Notes under the pieces: generated by a model
Told to the model about the DNA's origin: nothing
The model's input: only the letters and a program-made list of their open reading frames with translations
The model's database searches: none
Translations under genes and position numbers: made by a program
Shown here: positions 1 to 11,432 of the stretch, piece after piece
How the letters are laid out: the number at the start of each line of letters is the position of its first letter
Numbering within the stretch: the stretch's first letter is position 1
From: Mytilinidion resinicola
Taxonomy: Eukaryota > Ascomycota > Dothideomycetes > Mytilinidiales > Mytilinidiaceae
Assembly (NCBI RefSeq): GCF_010093595.1
Contig: NW_022985451.1
Coordinates: 447,710 to 511,709, forward strand
DNA length: 64,000 nt
Direction of reading: 5' to 3'

Positions 1-27
1 ACCCATAGCGAAAGAACCTTGGTACAG

Positions 28-380
28 AACCAAGCGAACGGCCATCAATTGCGTCGACAGCAAGCTCGGCAGGGCAGCGCCATGGAGGAAGTAGGGGAGG
101 ATCACTTTCGTGAAGTCGCATTCCACTGTCCTTGGATTAGCTGCCATGAGGCAAGTACCCTTTCTCAGAATAGTTCTTCATGGCTGACCCTTTTGTACAG
201 CGTTTCAATAACTTTCTCGAACTTCGTCTTCATACCAGCGCTCACACCCAGTACGCTTGTCCACATCAAGGTTGCGCTTTAGAGTTCAAGGGTCACGAAG
301 AATGGGCGGACCACATTGAAGGTCCTCATCACGATTTGCTAGATACTAGAACTCGTGCTAGTAGAGTTCCTGTATGCTGA
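28..380 (+). CDS. C2H2 zinc-finger protein, 3' part (5' end probably outside the window)
   Basis: The exon up to 150 is open to the window edge; a plausible acceptor (CAG) ends at 27, and an internal ATG lies at 82. Joining 150 to 201 over a 50-bp intron (151-200) restores a complete C2H2 finger: CPWISC, then HTSAH after the junction. A second finger follows at once (CPHQGC ... H-x4-H, about 10 residues before ..GPHHD). The protein ends at a TGA at 380. The intron starts GCAAGT rather than GTAAGT, so it is a GC-AG intron. It is supported because it alone rebuilds the first finger. Two closely spaced fingers suggest nucleic-acid binding, but no specific function can be read. Alternatively the gene starts at 82 and is a very small two-finger protein. 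Confidence 0.55.
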
Positions 381-576
381 AAGCTCCACACGTGACAGAT
401 TGAAACTATTTGAAAACATGTAGTTGTACAGAAAGTAGCGTCGAAGAGCTTGACCAAATAGGGAGAAAGCTTTTCCTAGTTCTTAAACAAGTCCATTGCA
501 GCGTTCATCTCTTTCGCCCCTTGTGATTCTTCTACACCACCCTTAATCATCCTCAGCCTTATCCCCGTCATCCTCA

Positions 577-1194
577 TCACTCACTCTCGCTCTCATCTCC
601 ATCGCCTGCCGGAAAATCTCCATCAACGAGCCGAAAGACCTTCCCCCGCCCTTCACCGGTCTTCGATTTGCAATGCCTGCTACGAAGACACGGTTCTGCC
701 TCCTTCCCATGCTGCCCGCAGCACGTCCACGTGAAGTCTTCTGGAAACTCGTCCACTCGCCAATCGGTTTCGACATCGATCTTGTGGCCATAGTATTGAA
801 CGTCGTCGTCGTCCGGGAAAGCGTCCTCATTCATCTCCAGAACACCCTCGTGTCTTCTGCAGGACTGTTCTTCGCCCGACTGCTCGTTTAAGACTATATC
901 GTAGTCTTCTTTGCATTGGACGCAACGCGCATACCGAGAGGTTTTAGTCTCGAGCTTCCGCTTTTTCGAGCCGTTGGTCGCCGATCCATTCGTTGTGGTG
1001 CTTTGGAGCTGCGGGTCCGGAACTAGCATTATTTCTTCGAGGTTACTTGCGCAGATTGTTGACTTCTGGCATAGCTGCATGAGAACGCTGCGGAGTGTGG
1101 AGGCTTTGACGGACTCGATGGCGTTGAGTAACTCGGGCTTGATCTCGTTGTCAGTGGTGAGGTCGAGCACGTTGGTGGTGGTGGCGGTTGGCAT
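577..1194 (-). CDS. Cysteine-rich conserved fungal protein of unknown function
   Basis: Uninterrupted 205-residue frame starting at an ATG (1194) with a good purine context. The N-terminal third is helical and acidic. The middle has a basic KKRKLE stretch that could be a nuclear localisation signal. The C-terminal half carries a Cys/His pattern (CVQC, CRRHEG, WTCCGQHG, C-x5-HC) that looks like a metal-binding fold and resembles uncharacterised fungal proteins predicted to bind zinc. The tail is Gly/Asp/Ser rich. No catalytic motif is recognisable. It is convergent with the C2H2 gene to its left. I do not assign a function; gene reality rests on length, composition and the ordered Cys/His motif. 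Confidence 0.7.
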   Translation of the reverse strand: MPTATTTNVLDLTTDNEIKPELLNAIESVKASTLRSVLMQLCQKSTICASNLEEIMLVPDPQLQSTTTNGSATNGSKKRKLETKTSRYARCVQCKEDYDIVLNEQSGEEQSCRRHEGVLEMNEDAFPDDDDVQYYGHKIDVETDWRVDEFPEDFTWTCCGQHGKEAEPCLRSRHCKSKTGEGRGKVFRLVDGDFPAGDGDESESE

Positions 1195-1854
1195 GGTGAG
1201 TATAAGTAATTTGAGAGAATTTAGTCTTGCGACGAAGATTGGGTGTACTGGACTTGAGGACTTGTAGAGAAATAGAGAGATGATGTCGGGGTAAACAACA
1301 CGTCCAGACGCGTGATGTAATACTGCCGGATGGGGTTAGGTTCAAGCGGTAACTGTAAAGGGCATAGCTATGCTTCGGATCTCCATTACGGTAACCTAGA
1401 AGCCTCTCCATGCCCGACGCCCGAAAATAGAGGGATAGATCCATTCTACTATCGATTACCCTTAGTCCTAACTTTTGAATCTAGTGGTTCTCCTGTACCA
1501 GGTGCCATTGCACCGAGTTGAGGTTGATTTAGATAAGTTGAGATGTATGGCCGGGAGCCAGTCTGGCTTTTAGCGATAGGCCAAAGGTATACCCTCCATG
1601 GTCGATTCAAAAACGTTGTTTCAAGATGGTCAGAAGTGTGACGTGGAGCCAGTCCGTGCTATTTGCCGTTGCTTTTGGCACATTATTGCTTCACTCACAA
1701 AATTCGATCAGGAATAGGGTAAGATTGACATTGTTGAAAAGCTTAAGCGGGAGCCAGTCGGATGTCTGGTTTGTACGCCAAACCACTATACCCCTTGTCC
1801 TAATTCAGACACTGGGCCATCATATCGAACACCTCACAGCTTCGGCGTCTCTAG
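1195..1854. other. Intergenic, with short dispersed repeat
   Basis: No gene is visible. It contains three direct copies of a motif close to CGGGAGCCAGTCCGG (about 1553-1567, 1644-1656, 1748-1761). An inverted copy lies at 3007-3021 in the next intergenic stretch. Confidence 0.5.
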
Positions 1855-2540
1855 TCACACCACATTCTTCTCTAACCACTCCTCCCACTGCTCCTTCGTC
1901 CAACCACTTGAGATGCTATTCTCCACAACCCCATTGAAAAGCACTGTCGGCGTGACATGCACTCCCGTCAAGCGGTTGGCTTTCACCATCAGCTTCACGT
2001 CATCGGTGACCTTGTTCCCCGTGTTCAGCGCTCCATCTTTCCCTGGCTTATCACTGATAACTAGTAAATCATACACTTCTTTCTCATTAACTCCGACGCT
2101 GCCGGCGATCTTAGCAAGGCGAGCGTATGTCTGATTACGCGTCTCATTGACAACATTAACGTCGAAGAAGGCAGTCTGTTGTTCGAAGAGGGCAGCGCTG
2201 AAGGGGAGGAACAGGTCAGGGGAGAGGCGGAGGACGGCGGCGCCGGCCTCGTGGGTGAGCGTCGAGGACGGATGCCAGGGCTGGATTTGCTGGCGGAAGA
2301 TGGTGACGAGCTTGGAGTCGTAGGGGGCGGAGGTCAGGGTGGATTTGAGGGGGCCAAAGACCGTCTTGAACAACTTGGCGCTGAAGGGACAGACATAGTC
2401 GAGGTCTGTGAGGGTAATTAGCTTGGGTAGAGGAGAGGTGTTGGGATGGTTCACGTACAGAGCTCGAGCGTGTGGACGGCTTTGGGCGCGATGCTGCTAG
2501 CGGCGAGCTTTTGGCCGGCGAATTTGGGAGCGAGAGCCAT
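1855..2540 (-). CDS. DSBA-like thioredoxin-fold protein
   Basis: Two exons (2540-2459 and 2405-1855) with a 53-bp intron (GTACGT..CAG) give 210 residues. The join creates the diagnostic start of the fold, LELYLDYVCPFSAK, followed by an alpha-helical insertion and the conserved HVTPTVLFNG segment containing the cis-Pro (VTPT), then a C-terminal helix (KEQWEEWL). The family includes DsbA, 2-hydroxychromene-2-carboxylate isomerases and FrnE-like proteins. Here the usual CxxC is CPFS, so only one cysteine remains; a classical dithiol oxidase role is therefore unlikely. A glutathione-dependent or monothiol role would be inference. No signal peptide is seen, so the protein is probably cytosolic. 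Confidence 0.88.
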
Positions 2541-3555
2541 GGTTGATGGGTGGGATGTTTTAGAAGCTAGAAGAGGGCTTGGTGGTGTTGAATTGAGGCG
2601 TTGTGGTTACCTTTGTATGAAGCTGGGAGCTATGCTTTGATAAACACCGAGGCCCCGCGGCCAGTTCTAGATGCTGTGATGACGACAGAGGGGTATCATA
2701 TTGCATCGTGAAACTGGACTTTTTGAATAATTGTCAGCGTCTGAGGTGCATCGGGGCTCTTACCAACATTTAGAGTCGAGAAGCTGTTTGCTTATGTTCT
2801 AAAGCTTCTACATACGGTATTTTTGCGAGAAACTAGCGGCCGTGTCCGCGTTCCTCAACCCGTCTACTAGTGCATCAACATAGCTTTCAAAAGCACACCC
2901 CTAGCAAATATCACATTCTGAGAGTCGTCATTCGTTGATTAACAACTTAAAACACGTTGTTCGAATCATGCCTTGGAGGGGATGTTCTTGACGTGCCGCT
3001 AGAACCCGGACTGGCTCCCGTTGATACAATAAACCTTACCGAAATCAACCCCAATTCCAGAGCCCGATCTGGAGCGCGACGCAATAATATGCCAAAAACG
3101 ACCCCAAATCGCACGGACTAGCTCCACTTCATACATCTCGCAGCATCCAAATCATCCCTTTTCCCATGATCTGATTTAGGGCGTCCGGGGGCTTACATCC
3201 TAAAACGAGGTAGAAAATGGGCATGAAGAGGATGGACAAGCCGACGTTTCTGAATCAAGACTTAGGAAATTGATAAGACAGAAGTTTGCAACTTGCTAGG
3301 GTACTTCAAAGCCTTTTCAGGGGTTGGAAAATAGGGAATGGATTGAGTCTGATCGAGAGTGCTATGCCCTCTTTCCGTCAGTACGCCTCCAATATCAGAG
3401 CAAATTCATCGTCATTAAGCTTTAGTTCACATCTCCATATATTCAAGCCTCCCCACTCGTTGCGTCTTAAAATACATAATGAAGACTGAGATTTTATGAC
3501 TTGAAAATAGATAAACCCCCTAACTCCGCCAAGCCATGCTACGTTCTATAAGAAA
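2541..3555. other. Intergenic, no gene seen
   Basis: About 1 kb between the divergent start of the DSBA-like gene and the 3' end of Erv46. Short frames here lack family resemblance. It holds the inverted copy of the GGAGCCAGTC motif at 3007-3021. Confidence 0.5.
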
Positions 3556-5163
3556 TCATCCCTGGTGCAGCTTCTTCACCCTTTGCACGCCTTCGTACAG
3601 CGCGCGGTCCACGGCTGCCGCAACGGTCAGGGTGCCGCCGATGACTGCGCACAAGCCGACGAGGAAGCCGGAGAAAGTCTTGCTGCGCGCTTCGCGGTTG
3701 ATGACTTTCATTGGGGAGATGTCGTAGGAGAAGAAGACACCTATATCACCCATTAGCTCAAGATCATCCGATAGACTATTTCCCCAATTATCTTACCTGG
3801 TATTCCACCCCGCGCATGAATCCTCTCCTTGTGCCCACTCTGCGCATCGTTGCCACCACCTAGATTCCGCTGGTGCGACGTGACGCTGTACTGATGCGTC
3901 TCGATGCTGCCCTTGTAGCCCGCATCAATACCACCACCCATGACATCGTTCTTGTTCTGCACTGCGGCTTCCTTTTCCCAGCCGATGGGCAGGTACGCCG
4001 TGCTAACGACCTTGATGAAGTACATGAAATTGAACGCCTTCTCGCCCGTCTTCTGCTCCGTCCCATCGAGGGGGTTGAGGTGATGATTCGTCCACGCTCC
4101 AGCGCCTGACGCGGATCCCCTCGTCGCCATGCGCGCGATGACCGCGTCGGGGAGTTGCGGGCCAAAGCGGAGTGTGTGGATGGTATGCGTGAAAGAGTGA
4201 TCGGCTTCATCCTTGAAGTAGTTCTCGAGGTCATGCACGTGCATGTTGCCGTTCGAGTATGATTTTCCGGGAGCAATGTGGAAGTTGCCGATGACTTTGT
4301 TGACGCGAATTCCGCCTTCAATGCGGCAGCCTTCCTTGCGCTGCTCGTCGAGGTGCTCGGCGTAGTGTTCGCGCTCGCACTGCTCAACGCCCTCGCCGCG
4401 CCCGAAGGACCATGATATGCTGGCGTATGCGTTGCGCACTTCGTCGCAGGTATTACAGCAGCCGGCTTTGCGACCATCGGTGGGGGGAGGAGCGCCGTAA
4501 CATTGACCGCAATACTCGGGGTCGAGGTGGGAGGCCGGGTCGTCGGGGTGGCTGTTGGAAAGTTAGCTGTGGTTCGAATTGGGAGTATCATGCTTCAACG
4601 TCTTCAAATTGAGTATGGAGCTTCTTCTAATCAGAAGCACAAGGAAAATATGCAACTTACAGATCCAGCGCTTTACTCTCAATATCATGGCTTCCCTCTG
4701 ACACAGGCGCCAACCTCACTTTATTCACTCCATGCTGCACCCCACTCTGTATCTCCCCCGACACATCCATAACATCCAGCGTCAGCAGCTCGCACGGCAT
4801 CAGCGGGAACGTGATGTTCATATGAATCTCCATCTTCTCTCCTGCGCATATTGTTAGCCCAGCTCTTGGTCAAATCACCCCATACCCTTTCCGTTGTCCC
4901 AATTGTATAACATTCTCTTTTCCTAGCACACCATCTCTTCTCCCATAGTTCCAAGAAATCAAAAACTAACCTCTCCCCTTGTCCACCACAAGCTCCGGCC
5001 TCACGACCACCCTCCTGTAATCTGCCCACTCGCCCCACACCAACCACAGTATCACCAGCAGGCTCGTTATCGTGACTATTCCGCCCGACGTCGTCCGCAC
5101 TCGCGCATCCTCCACAGTCTTCGTAAACGCATCGAGGCGCGTAAAGCGCGATTTTGCCGGCAT
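3556..5163 (-). CDS. erv46: ERGIC/COPII cargo protein Erv46
   Basis: Four exons (5163-4971, 4841-4661, 4551-3797, 3740-3556), introns of 129, 109 and 56 bp, 437 residues, the normal size for Erv46. A short cytosolic N-terminus (KSRFTRLDAFTKT) is followed by a membrane segment (about residues 30-46). Then comes a long lumenal domain with the conserved Cys pairs CGQCYG and CCNTC, and the C-terminal block VFFSYDISPMK before the second membrane segment (about 395-420). Erv46 pairs with Erv41 and cycles between ER and early Golgi in COPII/COPI vesicles, retrieving escaped ER residents. The tail ends with a lysine-containing cytosolic stretch (VKKLHQG), compatible with COPI retrieval. The first usable ATG is at 5163; an upstream in-frame GTG was rejected. 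The gene appears intact. Confidence 0.95.
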
Positions 5164-5733
5164 GGTGAAGCTCACGTAACCAGATCCGAGGCCGCAGGCG
5201 AAGTCGGTAGTGAAGAAGGTCGGAAACCGTCGCCAGGCGAGAAGCTAATCTCGGGGGTGTCGCAATGCGCCAAGTATCGTGTTCGTGAGATTCGAGGGTG
5301 GATTACGGGACCCGAATAACTTTAGGTAAGGAGGAGGAGCCGCTGCAACTCTCCGCAATGCCGGTATTGAGGTTGGAAGAAAAGGAGGAAAGGAGCGTCA
5401 AAGAGAAATACTTCTCTCGAAAGTGTGTACTGCGATTACATACACGGGAAGAGAAGGGAATTGAGCAGCAGGGCAAGACGGGCGGGTAAAGAGGCTGACG
5501 GGGCAGAATAAAGGACAGCTAGCATTCTGATGCGCGAGCCTCGAATCGCTAGAGTCCAGCGTTCCTGGCAGGGGTATACTGGCTTATATAATACTGTCAC
5601 GTGTCAAACGGCTTTCACAAGAAGTTCCACGTTATATGGCCATATGTCCATCAGCAACCCATATATTATTCAAATCCACCTGATAGCTACGAGGTATATC
5701 CCAAAACTCTCTCACACAGAAATAGTACAACGT
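5164..5733. other. Intergenic, 5' side of Erv46 and 3' side of the sulfate permease
   Basis: About 570 bp. It should hold the Erv46 promoter and the permease terminator. No TATA box or gene is obvious, and short frames here are not convincing. Confidence 0.5.
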
Positions 5734-8415
5734 CTAATGCGTCTTCCGCTGCGCGTTCGCCAATGCGCTCTCCATTGCCGCCGTGATATCGATATGGAAA
5801 AGCGGCCTGTTGAGACCTTGCACAATTGCTATCTTCTGCGACTTTCCGCCTCCGATCGTGCCATATGCCTTGGGATGGCTACTCGGCTTGTTCAGGCTAT
5901 CGGCGTCTTCCGATGAGTCTGGGCCTTCCTCGATATCATCGTTGACCGTCTTGCCCTCTGCTTGGGCGGCGGCCCTACGCTGTGCCTTATTTTGATGCGC
6001 CTCAGCTGCTGCTGCAGCGCTAGAGGTTCCTCCGAGTTCGGCGACGCTGAAGATTGGCTTCCAGCGTTCTAGGCCAGAGTCAACATCAGATTCTGGAGTG
6101 TAGTATCCGAATCCAGCTGCGGCAAGTGCACGTTTTGTCCACCGATTGTTGATGTTTGCAAAGTGCCAATCAACAGTATCAGGAGCGGCATAACGATCAA
6201 GTTGGTTACGGACATCGATGAGATTCTGAATTGAGGTGACATCGACATTATTGACGGAAGAAAAGTCGAGGATTATAGCTTTGAGAGTAGGTCGATGATC
6301 AATTGGGTCTGCTTCTTTACCACGACGGGGACCAGGGTTGTTCCACGGGCGGTCCTAAGAATTATTAGTCTATTGGTTCAAACAAGAGACTGCAAGTTGA
6401 CTTACTCCTAGCTTTCCATAGGTAGCAGGATTTGTGCGACGAGTCTTCTCGAAAATAACGTGAACGAGATAGTCCAAATAGTGGTTGGCGTTAGGATAGT
6501 TGAATCCTTCGGAGAAACGGTAAATAAAGATACCGGGATATGGGTCTTCGACTTCGATCGTGGGGTTGGATCCATCATGATGATCAACCGGTAGGAAGAT
6601 GTTCCTAGAGTTGGAATCTGGGTCGTCAGGGATCCCCTTGGAGGCCTTCGGAGTCCGGCCTTCTTTACTCTCCTCTTGGTCTAGCAAGTGGTCACCGACG
6701 ACAGAGTGAACCTTGACTCTTCCGACAAATCGGCCACGGGCCTTGAATGCCCTGAAAACGAACAAGGCGAACGACACACAGATTGTCGTGTAAATCCCAT
6801 TTTCAATGCTGCTGAACACGGTGACGAGCACACCGGCGAAGAAAATAGGCACCTCGAGCGGCGAGATTCGCCAGAATTGGTACACAGTGTTGGGCGGCGT
6901 AATTAGATCTCCTACAGCATGAATGATGACTGCTGACAGTGCAGCATTTGGAATGTAGAAGAACATAGCGGGAAGAGCATAGATAGCCAAGAGGACGACA
7001 ATGGCGGTAATAACACCCCCAAACGGCGTGCGCACACCAGCCTTTGATTTGATGGCAGTCCGAGAGAACGATCCAGTAGCAGGATAGGCACCTAGGAACG
7101 GACCCAGTAGGTTGGTAACTCCAATGGCTACAAGTTCCTGCGAGGGATCGATCGTGTAATTGTTCACTCGACCAAAGGATTTCGAGATGGAGATATGTTC
7201 AATCAACAAAACGATGACCGTAGATGGAAGCTCGGACGCGAATGCCTTGATGATGTCTGTAGTGATATGGGGAACACGAGCGTGTTTGAAACCTGATAAG
7301 TGTGAGAACAGCTTATTCACAGTACGTTCGAAACAGCTTACCTCGAGGAACTTTGCCAAGGACGCTGAACTTTGGCTTCTTGCGGTGGTGCCTGTTGACC
7401 AGGTAACTGATGAGAACGTAGAGCAAGATGACGAAGGCGGTCCTCAAAGTTGAAATGAAGAAGAAAGTCTTCTTTCGGTTCGGGTATCTCTTCGCGAGCG
7501 TGTTGCATACAAATCGAATGAGGTAGAGCATAGTAAGCGCGGTCAGTCCAATAGCGGCATTCAAATTCGATCGTCCGAGATGCTTCAGGATGTGGATCAC
7601 TACTTTGTAGGTCGCATCTCGAGTGGAGAATCCAGTAATACCCATCATAGCTGGTACTTGCCCGACGGCAATGTTGAGTGCAGAACCAGTCATGAAGGCG
7701 GCAATTGAGGTGAGCGAAATGAATTCAACTAGCCATCCAAGGCGCGCAAGACCGAGGAAGCATACAATGGAACCTGCAATGATCGCTAAGGACGAAGCAA
7801 TGATGTCCGCGGGTACACCAGGGCCTAGCTTTTTAGAGGCGCTGGTAACGACATTCCCGGTAACAGTGGACAAAACAGCGACAGGCTATTAAAAAATTAG
7901 CTTAAGACTAGGCCTCAAATATATTGCACTTACACCAATGGTGATATCTTTGGATGTAGCAAAGAACCAGTAGATCAAGACACCCATAAAAGACGAATAT
8001 AGTCCAAATTCAGGGGCGAGATTGGCAAGTTTGGCATAGGCCATACTCTGTGGGACAACCACAGCACCGACAGTGATACCTTCCAAATATTAGACGGCTG
8101 AAATATCGACAGTGATATGATAGACTCACCTGCGACGAGATCGCCGATAAGCCATTGAGAATTGTATCTTGTGATCCACTGGAGGAATGGGAACAGCCGG
8201 ATGAAGTAATGCGCAATATCGTGGCCAGAGGGAGTGATACTCTGTAGCCATTCGAGAGACGTGGGTTCCTCTTCGACAAAGGTGTCGGCGCTGGCAACTG
8301 AGAAGACAGACTCGCCTCTCGTAATTCTCTCAGAGCCGGTCTCGTTGCGGTAGTGCAGCTTGATACCAAGGACCTTGGCCAGGCCGTGGCCGATCTTGGT
8401 GCTGGTAGATGCCAT
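5734..8415 (-). CDS. SulP-family sulfate permease with STAS domain
   Basis: Five exons (8415-8130, 8079-7934, 7885-7342, 7292-6406, 6354-5734), introns of 48-51 bp, 827 residues. The SulP signature straddles the first intron (DLVAGITVGAVVVPQSMAYA) and continues with FGLYSS and KDITIGPVAV. About 10-12 hydrophobic segments follow, up to roughly residue 500. A STAS domain begins near residue 565 (YPGIFIYRF) and continues in the last exon (ILDFSSVNNVDVTSIQNL), split by an acidic loop, as in other eukaryotic SulP proteins. The family imports sulfate with protons at the plasma membrane; in fungi such permeases feed cysteine and methionine synthesis and are usually derepressed by low sulfur. The last exon lacks any ATG and was recovered from phase and homology. 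Confidence 0.95.
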
Positions 8416-10267
8416 GAGACCGAGTGATCTTGGAAGTGCTTGGGGGAATCCCAGGAGCAGGGTGGAGCTTAATTATGAACAAACCCAGGCTCAAGATCTC
8501 GGCACAGGGTGCCGCTGCAGCTAGTGAGTGGCCCGAACGTGCCCTGGTGGCCGGGATTTATATCGATGCAGCAGAAGCTCTAGGCCTGGAAAAGATTTCT
8601 TTTGGGGTGTGTGATGAGCAATAGTGCAATATGGGGGCTTGATGGCCAGCGGGAGCTCAAGATCGAGTTGGGCCTTAAGCCACTGAATGAAACTGCTTGT
8701 GGGGGATTGCGCTAGAGCTTTGGGGCAGTCCGCAATGGGCGTCGATCTGCCGGCGAAAAGATGGTGTTGAAGTTGTCAAAATGCAAGAGAATGGCGTGAC
8801 GGGTTAGGGCAGCCACAAATCGCAAGAGGCGTGAAGGACTGGTGCTCTGCGAAGGGACGGCGGCGGGGGATGCAGAATGGATGGTAGGCGGACGGCATCC
8901 AGGTTGAGATGTCAAATAGTTTTCAGATCGGATCTGACCCAGAGATGACGGGAGTCTGCGCAGGGTGGAGTGCAGACTTTGACTAAATGACACCATCGGG
9001 AAAAGTCCGGACGGCGGCGGTAGAGGTCTTGACTGGTGATGGTATGGCTGGGATAGCGCACGGAGCATCGAGGTGGTGGAGGAGAACACCCCAAGCGTGG
9101 GAGAGGCATGCCAGCGCGGGTGAGGCGACAGGGATGGTGCATGCGTAGCGACCGACGGCGTGCGAGGACAGGGCTCGCGGTGAATGCGTAGGCTGTCTAC
9201 ACCCAATTGCGGGCGCGGTAGCGACGCAACGCAATCGGGCCGGATCCCACGCGAATGGCGTGCTCGAGCACAGAGATGTCGAATCTACCTTTTATGGGGT
9301 AGCTAGCCGTACCTTGGACCGCGACGCCTTGGCATGAGCAGTATCACCACGTCCGCGGGACAAAGAGAAACGCCCCGGGCAGCGTGGGCACGACGAGAGC
9401 CTCAGCGTGCAAACGCCCAGAATCACACCACGATGGCGTCTTTGCGGACCGCGGAAATACAATGTCGCTCAATTGCCCACCAGAGAGAATCTGCTCGATG
9501 TTGCATCTCATCTCATGACGTGCCGTGAGGCTGCCAGATTTTGGAGTCGGCTGTTGTCGTCTTTTGGAGTCGGTCGCCTGCGGACTTTGTTCCAAGTCAG
9601 TATAACCGCCCGCCCGGGTCCTTACCTCACCAACCGCGGGAGGCAGGATTGAAGGGTCCAGAGACCCTGGACACATCCCTCACTGTTTGTCTTCATGTAT
9701 TGGCAACAAGCAGCGAGAGTGGGTGTTTCTGACAGGGCAGATCAGAGAAACGCATAAACGAATACGAAGACGAGCTTGGAGGAGCTCGCTCCCTGCAGCT
9801 TCCCGCATGACCCAGCAGGATCGCCCATGTGAGCCTGGCAGGCGGAGCTGCAGGTGCAAAAGAGGCATCTCGGTAAAACCTTATGCACCTTGGCCGTTCG
9901 TCGAAGGTTCGCTGACAGCGTTTGGTCTTGTGCTCATCATTCATCTTTCCAAGGGTCCTCCATCCTAGAAAGTAGATAATCTTTCGGAATGCTCCCAGCG
10001 GAACAGGGCTGCAAGGGCGCCTTGATAGAGGTATCGTGCTGCCTTAGAGCGTTCGACATAGATTGAGGAGTAAAATGAGCGCGGGTGTTTCATGGGTATC
10101 GTATAGCTCGCACCGTCCACTAGTTGTGGTTGTCAGCGCGGTTGAAAGTAAGTTGGCGGGTCAATCAAGATGCCACGTGACTGGCCGCAAGCGGCAGGAA
10201 CATCGTGAGCTGCTTCATTTCTGGGGAAACTCTGAACCATCCTCGCGGCTCGTCTTTCCACCACACC
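8416..10267. other. Long intergenic region between divergent genes
   Basis: About 1.85 kb separating the starts of the sulfate permease and Bub2. Several 60-160 codon frames occur on both strands in this GC-rich stretch. They overlap one another, are Arg/Ser/Pro rich and show no family motif, so I see no gene. Confidence 0.5.
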
Positions 10268-11432
10268 ATGACTAATCTGGACCTCCTTCTCCTCAAAGGG
10301 CCTCCGTCTGGCGACCTCGCAGGAGGCCTCAATGACCTGCGCTTCACCATTCTGACCAAGGGCATGCCAGCAAACGGCGATGGCATGGTGAGCATCGCCC
10401 CGCCTCTAATTGCGCCCTCGGGGTTTGCGACTTCCCTTAATAACAACGAATCCTGCAGTCCGACTTGCGCATATACATCTGGCTCATCCTTCTGAATGCG
10501 CCGCCTGTCCGCACCGACGTCTACCTCGACCTCGTCCGACAAGGCGCATCACCCGCATACACCAAGATCCGCAACGACACGTTTCGCACACTTGCGACCG
10601 ACCCTCTCTTTCGACGCCGCGTCACCGAAAACAGCCTGACGCGCGTGCTCAATGCTGTGGCGTGGAAGTTGAACGACGCGCACGAGGCACGCGTCAACGG
10701 ATGGCAGTCCCCGCCTACGCTGTCCGACTTCGGGGGCAGCCCTGAAACCACCTTCAATTCGCGACAGTCGTTTACAACCGGCACAAGGACAGAAGTGTCA
10801 AACTCGGATGCGGAGCAAGTGGGCTACGTGCAGGGCATGAACGTCCTGGCAGCGCCGTTCCTGTATGCGGCCCGTAGCGAAGTCGAAGCATTCGTCGCGT
10901 TCGAGAAACTTATAACGCAGGAGTGCCCTGCTTACGTACGCGGTCCCATGGATGGTGTCCACAAAGGCCTCAGGCTCGTAGACACGGTTCTGGAGATTGT
11001 AGACCCAAAATTGTACTCGCATCTCATGAGCAAGGGTATGCACGCCGAGCTGTACGCTTTTGCCTCTGTTCTCACCATGTCCGCGTGCACGCCACCGCTA
11101 CCAGAAGTTTTGCAACTCTGGGATTTCCTCTTCGCATACGGCCCGCATCTCAACATCCTCTGCATAGTAGCGCAGCTAATCCTGATAAGAGACCAGATCC
11201 TGGGCAGTCCGAGGTAAGCGCTGATCATTTCCACTTTTGTATATTCAATATTTGAAGACACCCCGCCACCAACCTTGGCTCCCCAGTCACCTTGCTGACG
11301 TCTTGCAGTCCAAACCAGATTCTCCGCTCTTTCCCTCCGCTGCAAGCGGCAAAGGTCATTCAGGTCGCGACATCGTTTGCCGCCAAGATTCCGCCAGATA
11401 TCTATGAGCAGATCATCAATCACGCGAAATGA
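10268..11432 (+). CDS. bub2: TBC-domain GAP subunit Bub2 (mitotic exit/septation checkpoint)
   Basis: Three exons (10268-10387, 10459-11213, 11309-11432), introns of 71 and 95 bp, 332 residues. TBC features are in order: an Arg-finger type motif (IRNDTFR) near residue 75, the Gln finger GYVQGMN near 140, LWDFLFAYG near 270, then the Bub2-specific end SPNQILRSFPPL and IYEQII. Bub2 with Bfa1/Byr4 forms the two-component GAP that holds the Tem1/Spg1 GTPase inactive at the spindle pole body; the fission-yeast counterpart is Cdc16. A roughly 35-residue Ser/Thr-rich insertion precedes the Gln finger, which is variable in filamentous fungi. The last exon is recovered from the AG-T codon split across the intron. 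Confidence 0.93.

Noticed and set aside
3860..4591. 243-codon minus-strand frame overlapping Erv46
   Set aside because: Thr/Ser/Arg-rich shadow of the Erv46 exon in another frame.
8712..9676. Overlapping 80-165 codon frames on both strands upstream of the sulfate permease
   Set aside because: GC-rich DNA with mutually overlapping, Ser/Pro/Arg-rich frames and no motif; treated as chance.
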